Below are positions 1-12,000 of a DNA stretch of 64,000 nucleotides, piece after piece. Position 1 is the stretch's first letter, and the number at the start of each line of letters is the position of its first letter. The stretch covers positions 2,511,501-2,575,500 of the forward strand of contig NC_088325.1 in assembly GCF_910592395.1 (NCBI RefSeq), given 5' to 3'. The notes beneath the pieces are model-generated. The model saw nothing but the letters and a program-made list of their open reading frames with translations. It made no database searches and had not been told where the DNA came from. Both the position numbers and the translations under genes were made by a program. The stretch is from Lineus longissimus. Lineage: Eukaryota > Nemertea > Pilidiophora > Heteronemertea > Lineidae.

Positions 1-6
1 GTCTCA

Positions 7-52
7 ATGGCAATCATACCACTCCTGACACTTTTACTTCTCAAGTTTGGAG
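7..52 (+). CDS. Gene A exon 1: signal peptide
   Basis: Starts with ATG and encodes Met-Ala-Ile-Ile-Pro followed by a leucine-rich core (LLTLLLL) and KFG, ending in phase 1 at a consensus GTAAGT donor. The first exon of gene F (44523-44568) encodes a matching peptide with the same length and donor phase, which supports both starts. The stretch upstream in the window is only six bases, so no promoter can be seen. Confidence 0.75.
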
Positions 53-3000
53 GTAAGTAATATATTGCGAGCATTTTCGAACAACCTACAAATTCAGCAG
101 GTACAAAATATGAAAATTTGTTGACATACTAGTATAACCATGTATGCATAATAACTGCGCTACGGCATTGTGAATCGTCCCAACTACATATCAATTTTCC
201 TTGACCACCAGTTATTACGAACAGCGTCCCCCTTTAAATATGTGGTGTTGTATTTGCCTGTGTTGTATTTGCCTGTATTTGCCTGTGTTGGGGAACATAT
301 CGTGTTTCTTATCTAATTTCAGGTGCTCTCGGGTTGATGGTGGTAACAAATACCCTAAGTAATTCACGACCACGCCTCGGCGAAACGATAACGCTCAACT
401 GTACTGTGTCGTGTGGAGCCGGCAGCGTTATCGGGTGGTACATGTTCGCACATGATAGGAATGAAACAATACATTTGTCGAACGATTGTTCTGTTGTTGC
501 AAAGGAGTATAAATCAAGATTAACAAACACTAAATGTGATTCGAGTGATGATAACTATAATCACATTTTTCAATTAAGTAATGTTCGAATTTCGGACCGA
601 GGGTTGTGGTACTGTCAAGCCGTTGTCAATATCAACTGGGCTCGATCACGTAAGCTTGAATTGACTGTTTTAGGTAAGTTAAAAACAACACTTCTCATAT
701 CAAAGCAGCACTCAAATTTGCCCTTACTTCAGTTAAAATAATTCAGGCCTGGCCCAATACGCGGTCTACTGTCTTTAGCCAGCTGGCACCTTGGCCTCAT
801 TTCCCATTGTTCTCCTGTCATATCAAAGGGCTATCAGGCCAAATCTCCGTGGCATCAAACCCCCCCCCCCCCCACGAGCCAGCTTTCAAGGGGGTCGATT
901 TGCTGAAACCACCCTCTTACGCTTTCTGTTGGGCTCTAGTAGGAATGATGAAGATGTTGATAAGCCGCCCAGTTGCCGACTACTGTCTCTTTCCTTGATT
1001 CCAGTTCCACCCCTCACCCCGACAGTCACAAATCCATCGCCAGTCAAAGTTGGAAAACTTCATACTAAGTTCAATTTACCCGCACAGTGCGATTTTTCTT
1101 ATGCGCGAATGAAGTCTGTATGTGCTTAAAAACTAGGCTCTAAAATAAAAACGGGCGATCTTGGTATCATTCCTATCCTAGAAAGATTCCTTATCCCCTG
1201 ATATCAATGGTTTGAACCCCTTGCTAGTGGAAGTATCCGGTTGCGTTTTTTTTTTCTCTCCAAAAATCCTCGATCCACTACACTGTGTATCGAGCCTATG
1301 TGCTACCTCGAAAAAAGCGACGGGAATTCCAGCCCAAACGCATTTAAGCATAAGCCATGATAAAAAACAAGAAAAACCCTCGGTGTAAAAATAGCTTGAC
1401 GTCACGAGGCTAGCCAGCCAATCAGGCAATTGTTTCGTCAATCATTTTGCACTTCATACACTGCGTACAATCACACGTGTTCGTCATTCCTGCCGTATCA
1501 TGTAGCCTTGCGCAAATAGTGCAACCAAATTGTTTTAAAAAGGCATGATATTGCTCAAAATTCTTGAAATCGGCCAAGTCAAGCAATGAGATGGCGCAGT
1601 GATACACTATTACTACCGGTACTCTGCTATCTGTCACGTAAAAAACCGTTGTCGCTGCTCTTGGCTCTTGGCTCTTGGCTCTCAGATTAGAGTGTCCCAT
1701 TGTGCAGTGCATCCGATTATGCGAACTACACGTGCTCTGTGAAAACGAGTGGATTTCAAGTGAAGGTCTTCAAGTTTAGGCTTATTAAAGCAGGTGAGTT
1801 CTATTGAGCTGTGGGTTGATTCCCAACGAAGCTGGGTATACTCAATTTTACCCAACCGAAACACGCTGTGAAATATGGAGGAAAGCCGTAACTTATACAT
1901 GCGGAAAAGGTCTGAATGAGTTCTGAAGATTGGAACACGTTCAGGGGCCGACCCTAGTGTCTATTTTTGCACACACCTCGCTTAATATTGATTGTTTGGA
2001 CGAGAGACCAAGTGGAAACGTGTGGCCAAAGAAAACTGTTTTCCTTGCCCAAAAGCAGTCAATATGACACACCCCAAACTTGCTGCGTCTGAGAAAAATC
2101 GATATCCGACCACAGTCATCTCAGGCGGGCTATTTTCAAGATGTCTCCCATTAATGTCCAGCCTCGTTTTGGTATCACATTGGGTGGAACTGACATTTCC
2201 CCCCAAAAACCTCGGCGAGCAGTCTCGGTTATGGCCGATATTTTAGATTCACCCTCACGGTGTATGCATTGGTGAGACAACCAATACCTCCAGTTCCTAT
2301 AACCCCACATAATATATTGGACTCATGTAGAAGTGCATCCTCGCATATAACGGACAGGTCTTTCCACTCCCAAGTCCAAGTTTTTGAGTATCAGATGACG
2401 AGACCCTTATTGCCGCCCTCTTACGCTTTCTATTAGGCTCTAGTAGGAATGATGAAGATGTTGATAAGCCGCCCAGTTGCCGACTACTGTCTCTTTCCTT
2501 GATTCCAGTTCCACCCCTCACCCCGACAGTCACAAATCCATCGCCTGTCAAAGTTGGAAAAACTGCAAAGTTCACCTGCAATGCCGAAAATGGAAGCGTC
2601 ACGAAACCAGTCACGTACACGTGGACTAAAAATGGCGACACTGTGTCACCAGGGACCATTGAACCTGGTGCCCTGCTTTTCTCGCCCGCCAAGAAGAGTG
2701 ATGCCGGGAAATATGTCTGTGTCGCGAAAAATGTTGCTGGATCTATGACAAGCATTGAACAGGATTTCGTTGTATACTGTGAGTAATCTTTGTGTATTCT
2801 CGGTCGTTAGGTGTGTTTGCCGCATACCACGCAGTAAATTCAGGCCTAGACAAATACACAGTCAATTGTCTCTAAAAGAAGTCAACAAGGCCTAAATTCC
2901 CATTGTTCTTCTGTCTTATCAATGGGTTATCAGGGCAAACCTTGTTATCATCGACCCCCATGAAACACCTTACAGGGTGTCGATAAGCCTAAACCAGCAA

Positions 3001-6000
3001 GGCATTCAACGTAATGATAGGATTGGCTACAGGCAATTTAAAGGACGATTCAGTCAACGATCCAGACCAGGAATATGTACATGTGTAATTGATATCAGTT
3101 CCCGTGTTATCTGATGCGTCGGTTTGGTTTACGCTGAGTGGCATATCTGCTGCAAGCAGGCCAGACTCTAATTAGGACACGCTCAATATAGCCATTCCGT
3201 GATGGAGAGGCATCCGTGATTGACTGGATAGCAATCCAAAAGAAACAAACCCAAGCATGTTGTCTGTTGGAAAACTAACTAGCTACTAGCTCATGCTGAC
3301 CACATGGGCTCCATCCACCCATGGGTGAAAGATAAAAAATTTCATGAATATTATAAACCTATGGGGCTATGCTAACTAATCTAAGTGGACATTTGGGATA
3401 TATTATCAATTAGGTATATGTACTAGTAACTTCAAACTCTACAATGAACTAACTTAACTAATGGTGAAAATGCCATAGCAACCACTACACCAATGCCTAA
3501 CTGACACATGCATACTAGTGCAGGGTATACAGGATGTGCATCAAGGAAGTAGGTCATGTCCTGGATTTTTAACTCTGATTTGCAAAATGAGCACCAACAA
3601 AGTACTGATTTTACATCATGTGTGGTATATTTCAGTTTAAGATGACTATATTTTGATACGTTAGGACATTATGTACCCATGGATATCATACATCAACTGT
3701 CTTGAACTCTAAGCCTCACAGAACATGGCACCCGACATGTGTCTCTCAGCATGTTTGACCCCATCTATCAAGCCACTGTTTATTTGAAGATTTCTCAGAA
3801 CTATTTTAATTTCAAGCCATCAGACCGCTTGCATCTGAAAGAAGGCATCATTATGTGCCAAAATGTGCATAGATACTGAGCTAATTGGCTGAGACCACGC
3901 TAAGACGACAGCTTTTTTCTGTTGATTGGCATTTTAGAACCCTGCCCCTCATGACTTTAACCAATAATATAGCAGAGACCAGTTGAGATATGAAATCAAA
4001 ATTTTGCATACCATTAGTCAAGATATCAAGAGAGAGGCCTAGTGGATTTTTCACCCTCAAGGCTCTTTAAGCCTCCCAGAACACTGACGTCACGAGGCTA
4101 GCCAGCCAATAAGGCCATTGTTTCGTCAATCATTTTGCACTTCATACACTGCGTACAATCACACGTGTTCGTCATTCCTGCCGTATCATGTAGCCTTGCG
4201 CAAATAGTGCAATCAAACTGTTTTAAAAAGGCATGATATTGCTCAAAATTCTTGAAATCGGCCAAGTCAAGCAATGAGATGGCGCAGTGATACACTATTA
4301 CTACCGGTACTCTGCTATCTGTCCCGTAAAAAACCGTTGTCGCTGCTCTTGGCTCTTGGCTCTTGGCTCTCAGATTAGAGTGTCCCATTGTGCAGTGCAT
4401 CCGATTATGCGAACTACACGTGCTCTGTGAAAACGAGTGGATTTCAAGTGAAGGTCTTCAAGTTTAGGCTTATTAAAGCAGGTGAGTTCTATTGAGCTGT
4501 GGGTTGATCCCCAACGAAGCTGGGTATACTCAATTTTACCCAACTGAAACACGCTGTGAAATATGGAGGAAAGCTGTAACTTAAACATGCGGAAAAGGTC
4601 TGAATGAGTTCTGAAGATTGGAACACGTTCAGGGGCCGACCCTAGTGTCTATTTTTGCACACACCTCGCTTAATATTGATTGTTTGGACGAGAGACCAAG
4701 TGGAAACGTGTGGCCAAAGAAAACTGTTTTCCTTGCCCAAAAGCAGTCAATATGACACACCCCAAACTTGCTGCGTCTGAGAAAAATCGATATCCGACCA
4801 CAGTCATCTCAGGCGGGCTATTTTCAAGATGTCTCCCATTAATGTCCAGCCTCGTTTTGGTATCACATTGGATGGAACTGACATTTCCCCCCAAAAACCT
4901 CGGCGAGCTGTCTCGGTTATGGGCGATATTTTAGATCCGCCCTCACGGTGTATGCATTGGTGAGACAACCAATACCTCAAGTTCCTATAACCCCACATAA
5001 TATATTGGACTCATGTAAAATTGCATCCTCGCATATAACGGACAGGTCTTTCAACTCCAAAGTCCAAGTTTCAAGTCTCAGATGACGTGACCTTTATGGC
5101 CGCCCTCTAACGCTTTCTATTAGGCTCTAGTAGGAATGATGAAGATGTTGATAAGCCGCCCAGTTGCCGACTACTGTCTCTTTCCTTGATTCCAGTTCCA
5201 CCCCTCACCCCGACAGTCACAAATCCATCGCCTGTCAAAGTTGGAAAAACTGCCAAGTTCACCTGCAATGCCGAAAATGAAAACGTCACGAAACCAGTCA
5301 CGTACACGTGGACTAAAAATGGCGACACTGTGTCACCAGGGACCACTGAACCTGGTGCCCTGCTTTTTTCGCCCGTCAAGAAGAGTGATGCCGGGAAATA
5401 TGTCTGTGTCGCGAAGAATGATGCTGGATCTATGACAAGCATTGAACAGGATTTCAGAGTTGTATCCTGTGAGTATTCGTTGTGTATTCTCGGTCATTAC
5501 GTCTGTTTGCCGCATACCTCGCAGTAAATTCAGGCCTAGACAAATACACGGTCAATTGTCTCCAAACCTGGCCTGATTTCCCATCATCTGCCTTATCAAA
5601 AGGTTAGCAGGGCAATCACTATCATCAACCTCAATATTTTGCAACCGTTTATGACGTTGTAAGACATCGCCGCCTGGATAGCGGAATTGTCAGCAGTCTA
5701 CCTAGCTCATTATACAGGGTGGTCCAGAAAAAACGCAATCGGATATTTTCACTACCAATGGATTAAAACCATTGTAACCAGTGGATTGGGAAATTTCTAG
5801 AATAAGAATGATAACAAGATCGACGTACCGATTCTGTTCAGCAAGGTTGGAGTCCCTTGGCCAGGTTCAATGCAGAAAAACAGAACGCTTCTGTTGTAGG
5901 TTACAAACATATCTGTGGTGTGCTGTGCCTGGCCATGACCTTTACTCAGTTGCAAATGGTCACCAGGAACCTTGTCAACGTTATCTCATATCAGTATCAT

Positions 6001-9000
6001 TACCTAACATTTCATCCACCTACTTCATACTAAGTTCAATTTACTCGCACACTGCGATTTTTCTTATGCGCGAATGAAGTCTGTCTGTGCTTAAAAACTA
6101 GGCTCTAAAATAAAAACGGGCGATCTTGGTATCATTCCTATCCTAGAAAGATTCCTTATCCCCTGATATCAATGGTTTGAACCCCTTGGGAGTGGAAGTT
6201 GGTTGCATTTTTTTTTCTCCAAAAAGCCTCGATCCACTACACTGTATGTCGAGCCTATGTGCTACCTCGAAAAAAGCGACGGGAATTCCAGCCCAAACGC
6301 ATTTAAGCATAAGCCATGATAAAAAACAAGAAAACCCCTCGGTGTAAAAATAGCTTGACGTCACGAGGCTAGCCAGCCAATCAGGCCATTGTTTCGTCAA
6401 TCATTTTGCACTTCATACACTGCCTACAATCACACGTGTTCGTCATTCCTGCCGTATCATGTAGCCTTGCGCAAATAGTGCAATCAAATTGTTTTAAAAA
6501 GGCATGATATTGCTCAAAATTCTTGAAATCGGCCAAGTCAAGCAATGAGATGGCGCAGTGATACACTATTACTACCGGTACTCTGCTATCTGTCCTGTAA
6601 AAAACGGTTGTCGCTGCTCTTAGCTCTTGGCTCTTGGCTCTTGGCTCTCAGATTAGGGTGTCCCATTGTGCAGTGCATCCGATTATGCGAACTACACGTG
6701 CTCTGTGAAAACGAGTGGATTTCAAGTGAAGGTCTTCAAGTTTAGGCTTATCAAAGCAGGTGAGTTCTGTTGAGCTGTTGGTGGATTCCCCACGAATCTG
6801 GGTATACTCAATTTTACCCAACCGAAACACGCTGTGAAATATGGAGGGAAGCTGTAACTTAAACATGCGGAAAAGGTCTGAATGAGTTCTGAAGATTGGA
6901 ACACGTTCAGGGGCCGACCCTAGTGTCTATTTTTGCACACACCTCGCTTAATATTGATTGTTTGGACGAGAGACCAAGTGGAAACGTGTGGCCAAAGAAA
7001 ACTGTTTTCCTTGCCCAAAAGCAGTCAATATGACACACCCCAAACTTGCTGCGTCTGAGAAAAATCGATATCCGACCACAGTCATCTCAGGCGGGCTATT
7101 TTCAAGATGTCTCCCATTAATGTCCAGCCTCGTTTTGGTATCACATTGGGTGGAACTGACATTTCCCCCCAAAAACCTCGGCGAGCAGTCTCGGTTATGG
7201 CCGATATTTTAGATTCACCCTCACGGTGTATGCATTGGTGAGACAACCAATACCTCCAGTTCCTATAACCCCACATAATATATTGGACTCATGTAGAAGT
7301 GCATCCTCGCATATAACGGACAGGTCTTTCCACTCCCAAGTCCAAGTTTTTGAGTATCAGATGACGAGACCCTTATTGCCGCCCTCTTACGCTTTCTATT
7401 AGGCTCTAGTAGGAATGATGAAGATGTTGATAAGCCGCCCAGTTGCCGACTACTGTCTCTTTCCTTGATTCCAGTTCCACCCCTCACCCCGACAGTCACA
7501 AATCCATCGCCTGTCAAAGTTGGAAAAACTGCCAAGTTCACCTGCAATGCCGAAAATGAAAACGTCACGAAACCAGTCACGTACACGTGGACTAAAAATG
7601 GCGACACTGTGTCACCAGGGACCACTGAACCTGGTGCCCTGCTTTTTTCGCCCGTCAAGAAGAGTGATGCCGGGAAATATGTCTGTGTCGCGAAGAATGA
7701 TGCTGGATCTATGACAAGCATTGAACAGGATTTCAGAGTTGTATCCTGTGAGTATTCGTTGTGTATTCTCGGTCATTACGTCTGTTTGCCGCATACCTCG
7801 CAGTAAATTCAGGCCTAGACAAATACACGGTCAATTGTCTCCAAACTTGGCCTGATTTCCCATCATCTGCCTTATCAAAAGGTTAGCAGGGCAATCACTA
7901 TCATCAACCTCAATATTTTGCAACCGTTTATGACGTTGTAAGACATCGCCGCCTGGATAGCGGAATTGTCAGCAGTCTACCTAGCTCATTATACAGGGTG
8001 GTCCAGAAAAAACGCAATCGGATATTTTCACTACCAATGGATTAAAACCATTGTAACCAGTGGATTGGGAAATTTCTAGAATAAGAATGATAACAAGATC
8101 GACGTACCGATTCTGTTCAGCAAGGTTGGAGTCCCTTGGCCAGGTTCAATGCAGAAAAACAGAACGCTTCTGTTGTAGGTTACAAACATATCTGTGGTGT
8201 GCTGTGCCTGGCCATGACCTTTACTCAGTTGCAAATGGTCACCAGGAACCTTGTCAACGTTATCTCATATCAGTATCATTACCTAACATTTCATCCACCT
8301 ACTTCATACTAAGTTCAATTTACTCGCACACTGCGATTTTTCTTATGCGCGAATGAAGTCTGTCTGTGCTTAAAAACTAGGCTCTAAAATAAAAACGGGC
8401 GATCTTGGTATCATTCCTATCCTAGAAAGATTCCTTATCCCCTGATATCAATGGTTTGAACCCCTTGGGAGTGGAAGTTGGTTGCATTTTTTTTTCTCCA
8501 AAAAGCCTCGATCCACTACACTGTATGTCGAGCCTATGTGCTACCTCGAAAAAAGCGACGGGAATTCCAGCCCAAACGCATTTAAGCATAAGCCATGATA
8601 AAAAACAAGAAAACCCCTCGATGTAAAAATAGCTTGACGTCACGAGGCTAGCCAGCCAATCAGGCCATTGTTTCGTCAATCATTTTGCACTTCATACACT
8701 GCCTACAATCACACGTGTTCGTCATTCCTGCCGTATCATGTAGCCTTGCGCAAATAGTGCAATCAAATTGTTTTAAAAAGGCATGATATTGCTCAAAATT
8801 CTTGAAATCGGCCAATTCAAGCAATGAGATGGCGCAGTGATACACTATTACTACCGGTACTCTGCTATCTGTCCTGTAAAAAACGGTTGTCGCTGCTCTT
8901 AGCTCTTGGCTCTTGGCTCTTGGCTCTCAGATTAGGGTGTCCCATTGTGCAGTGCATCCGATTATGCGAACTACACGTGCTCTGTGAAAACAAGTGGATT

Positions 9001-12000
9001 TCAAGTGAAGGTCTTCAAGTTTAGGCTTATCAAAGCAGGTGAGTTCTGTTGAGCTGTTGGTGGATTCCCCACGAATCTGGGTATACTCAATTTTACCCAA
9101 CCGAAACACGCTGTGAAATAAGGAGGGAAGCTGTAACTTAAACATGCGGAAAAGGTCTGAATGAGTTCTGAAGATTGGAACACGTTCAGGGGCCGACCCT
9201 AGTGTCTATTTTTGCACACACCTCGCTTAATATTGATTGTTTGGACGAGAGACCAAGTGGAAACGTGTGGCCAAAGAAAACTGTTTTCCTTGCCCAAAAG
9301 CAGTCAATATGACACACCCCAAACTTGCTGCGTCTGAGAAAAATCGATATCCGACCACAGTCATCTCAGGCGGGCTATTTTCAAGATGTCTCCCATTAAT
9401 GTCCAGCCTCGTTTTGGTATCACATTGGGTGGAACTGACATTTCCCCCCAAAAACCTCGGCGAGCAGTCTCGGTTATGGCCGATATTTTAGATTCACCCT
9501 CACGGTGTATGCATTGGTGAGACAACCAATACCTCCAGTTCCTATAACCCCACATAATATATTGGACTCATGTAGAAGTGCATCCTCGCATATAACGGAC
9601 AGGTCTTTCCACTCCCAAGTCCAAGTTTTTGAGTATCAGATGACGAGACCCTTATTGCCGCCCTCTTACGCTTTCTATTAGGCTCTAGTAGGAATGATGA
9701 AGATGTTGATAAGCCGCCCAGTTGCCGACTACTGTCTCTTTCCTTGATTCCAGTTCCACCCCTCACCCCGACAGTCACAAATCCATCGCCTGTCAAAGTT
9801 GGAAAAACTGCAAAGTTCACCTGCAATGCCGAAAATGGAAGCGTCACGAAACCAGTCACGTACACGTGGACTAAAAATGGCGACACTGTGTCACCAGGGA
9901 CCATTGAACCTGGTGCCCTGCTTTTCTCGCCCGCCAAGAAGAGTGATGCCGGGAAATATGTCTGTGTCGCGAAAAATGTTGCTGGATCTATGACAAGCAT
10001 TGAACAGGATTTCGTTGTATACTGTGAGTAATCTTTGTGTATTCTCGGTCGTTAGGTGTGTTTGCCGCATACCACGCAGTAAATTCAGGCCTAGACAAAT
10101 ACACAGTCAGTTGTCTCTAAAAGAAGTCAACAAGGCCTAAATTCCCATTGTTCTTCTGTCTTATCAATGGGTTATCAGGGCAAACCTTGTTATCATCGAC
10201 CCCCATGAAACACCTTACAGGGTGTCGATAAGCCTAAACCAGCAAGGCATTCAACGTAATGATAGGATTGGCTACAGGCAATTTAAAGGACGATTCAGTC
10301 AACGATCCAGACCAGGAATATGTAATTGATATCAGTTCCCGTGTTATCTGATGCGTCGGTTTGGTTTACGCTGAGTGGCATATCTGCTGCAAGCAGGCCA
10401 GACTCTAATTAGGACACGCTCAATATAGCCATTCCGTGATGGAGAGGCATCCGTGATTGACTGGATAGCAATCCAAAAGAAACAAACCCAAGCATGTTGT
10501 CTGTTGGAAAACTAACTAGCTACTAGCTCATGCTGACCACATGGGCTCCATCCACCCATGGGTGAAAGATAAAAAATTTCATGAATATTATAAACCTATG
10601 GGGCTATGCTAACTAATCTAAGTGGACATTTGGGATATATTATCAATTAGGTATATGTACTAGTAACTTCAAACTCTACAATGAACTAACTTAACTAATG
10701 GTGAAAATGCCATAGCAACCACTACACCAATGCCTAACTGACACATGCATACTAGTGCAGGGTATACAGGATGTGCATCAAGGAAGTAGGTCATGTCCTG
10801 GATTTTTAACTCTGATTTGCAAAATGAGCACCAACAAAGTACTGATTTTACATCATGTGTGGTATATTTCAGTTTAAGATGACTATATTTTGATACGTTA
10901 GGACATTATGTACCCATGGATATCATACATCAACTGTCTTGAACTCTAAGCCTCACAGAACATGGCACCCAACATGTGTCTCTCAGCATGTTTGACCCCA
11001 TCTATCAAGCCACTGTTTATTTGAAGATTTCTCAGAACTATTTTAATTTCAAGCCATCAGACCGCTTGCATCTGAAAGAAGGCATCATTATGTGCCAAAA
11101 TGTGCATAGATACTGAGCTAATTGGCTGAGACCACGCTAAGACGACAGCTTTTTTCTGTTGATTGGCATTTTAGAACCCTGCCCCTCATGACTTTAACCA
11201 ATAATATAGCAGAGACCAGTTGAGATATGAAATCAAAATTTTGCATACCATTAGTCAAGATATCAAGAGAGAGGCCTAGTGGATTTTTCACCCTCAAGGC
11301 TCTTTAAGCCTCCCAGAACACTGACGTCACGAGGCTAGCCAGCCAATAAGGCCATTGTTTCGTCAATCATTTTGCACTTCATACACTGCGTACAATCACA
11401 CGTGTTCGTCATTCCTGCCGTATCATGTAGCCTTGCGCAAATAGTGCAATCAAACTGTTTTAAAAAGGCATGATATTGCTCAAAATTCTTGAAATCGGCC
11501 AAGTCAAGCAATGAGATGGCGCAGTGATACACTATTACTACCGGTACTCTGCTATCTGTCCCGTAAAAAACCGTTGTCGCTGCTCTTGGCTCTTGGCTCT
11601 TGGCTCTCAGATTAGAGTGTCCCATTGTGCAGTGCATCCGATTATGCAAACTACACGTGCTCTGTGAAAACGAGTGGATTTCAAGTGAAGGTCTTCAAGT
11701 TTAGGCTTATTAAAGCAGGTGAGTTCTATTGAGCTGTGGGTTGATTCCCAACGAAGCTGGGTATACTCAATTTTACCCAACCGAAACACGCTTTAAAATA
11801 TGGAGGAAAGCTGTAACTTAAACATGCGGAAAAGGTCTGAATGAGTTCTGAAGATTGGAACACGTTCAGGGGCCGACCCTAGTGTCTATTTTTGCACACA
11901 CCTCGCTTAATATTGATTGTTTGGACGAGAGACCAAGTGGAAACGTGTGGCCAAAGAAAACTGTTTTCCTTGCCCAAAAGCAGTCAATATGACACACCCC

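Larger units (their letters stand above)
930..2435 (+). repeat. Partial first unit of the Ig tandem array
   Basis: Shares the pre-exon leader (930-1004) and then, after the deletion at about 1057, the distal half of the short repeat unit seen at 6025-7401. It includes a 14-base poly-C run at 860-873 just upstream and the dead half-exon at 1712-1793. The gene-less stretch 674-929 is intron with nothing recognisable apart from a leftover of the spacer (AATTCAGGCCTGG). Confidence 0.7.
2436..5122 (+). repeat. Array unit 1, long type (Ig exon type A)
   Basis: About 2.69 kb. Contains the type A Ig exon, a 1.3 kb spacer (about 2780-4080) found only in long units, the dead Ig half-exon and a common distal segment. 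Nearly identical to 9681-12359, differing for example by an 8-base indel (TACATGTG present near 3077, absent near 10322). The high identity over non-coding spacer points to recent duplication or conversion. Confidence 0.8.
5123..7401 (+). repeat. Array unit 2, short type (Ig exon type B)
   Basis: 2.28 kb unit with a type B Ig exon and a spacer different from that of the long units. The spacer has the string TACAGGGTGGTCCAGAAAAA near 5713, which resembles a mariner-type transposon terminus. Near-identical copies are at 7402-9680 and 12360-14358. Confidence 0.8.
7402..9680 (+). repeat. Array unit 3, short type
   Basis: Second short unit, head to tail with unit 2, period 2279 bases. Only scattered substitutions separate it from unit 2 (for example GAAAACAAG versus GAAAACGAG at the dead half-exon). 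Confidence 0.8.

Noticed and set aside
1992-2246. 84-codon frames (FGRETKWKRVAKENCFPC...) repeated in every array unit, with overlapping minus frames
   Set aside because: They stay open only because the units are near-identical copies; both strands are open, no domain is recognisable, and the last unit (14200-14360) breaks them.
2297-2755. Minus-strand 152-codon frames over the Ig exons
   Set aside because: Antisense shadows of the Ig exons, whose plus frame has clear Ig hallmarks and splice sites.
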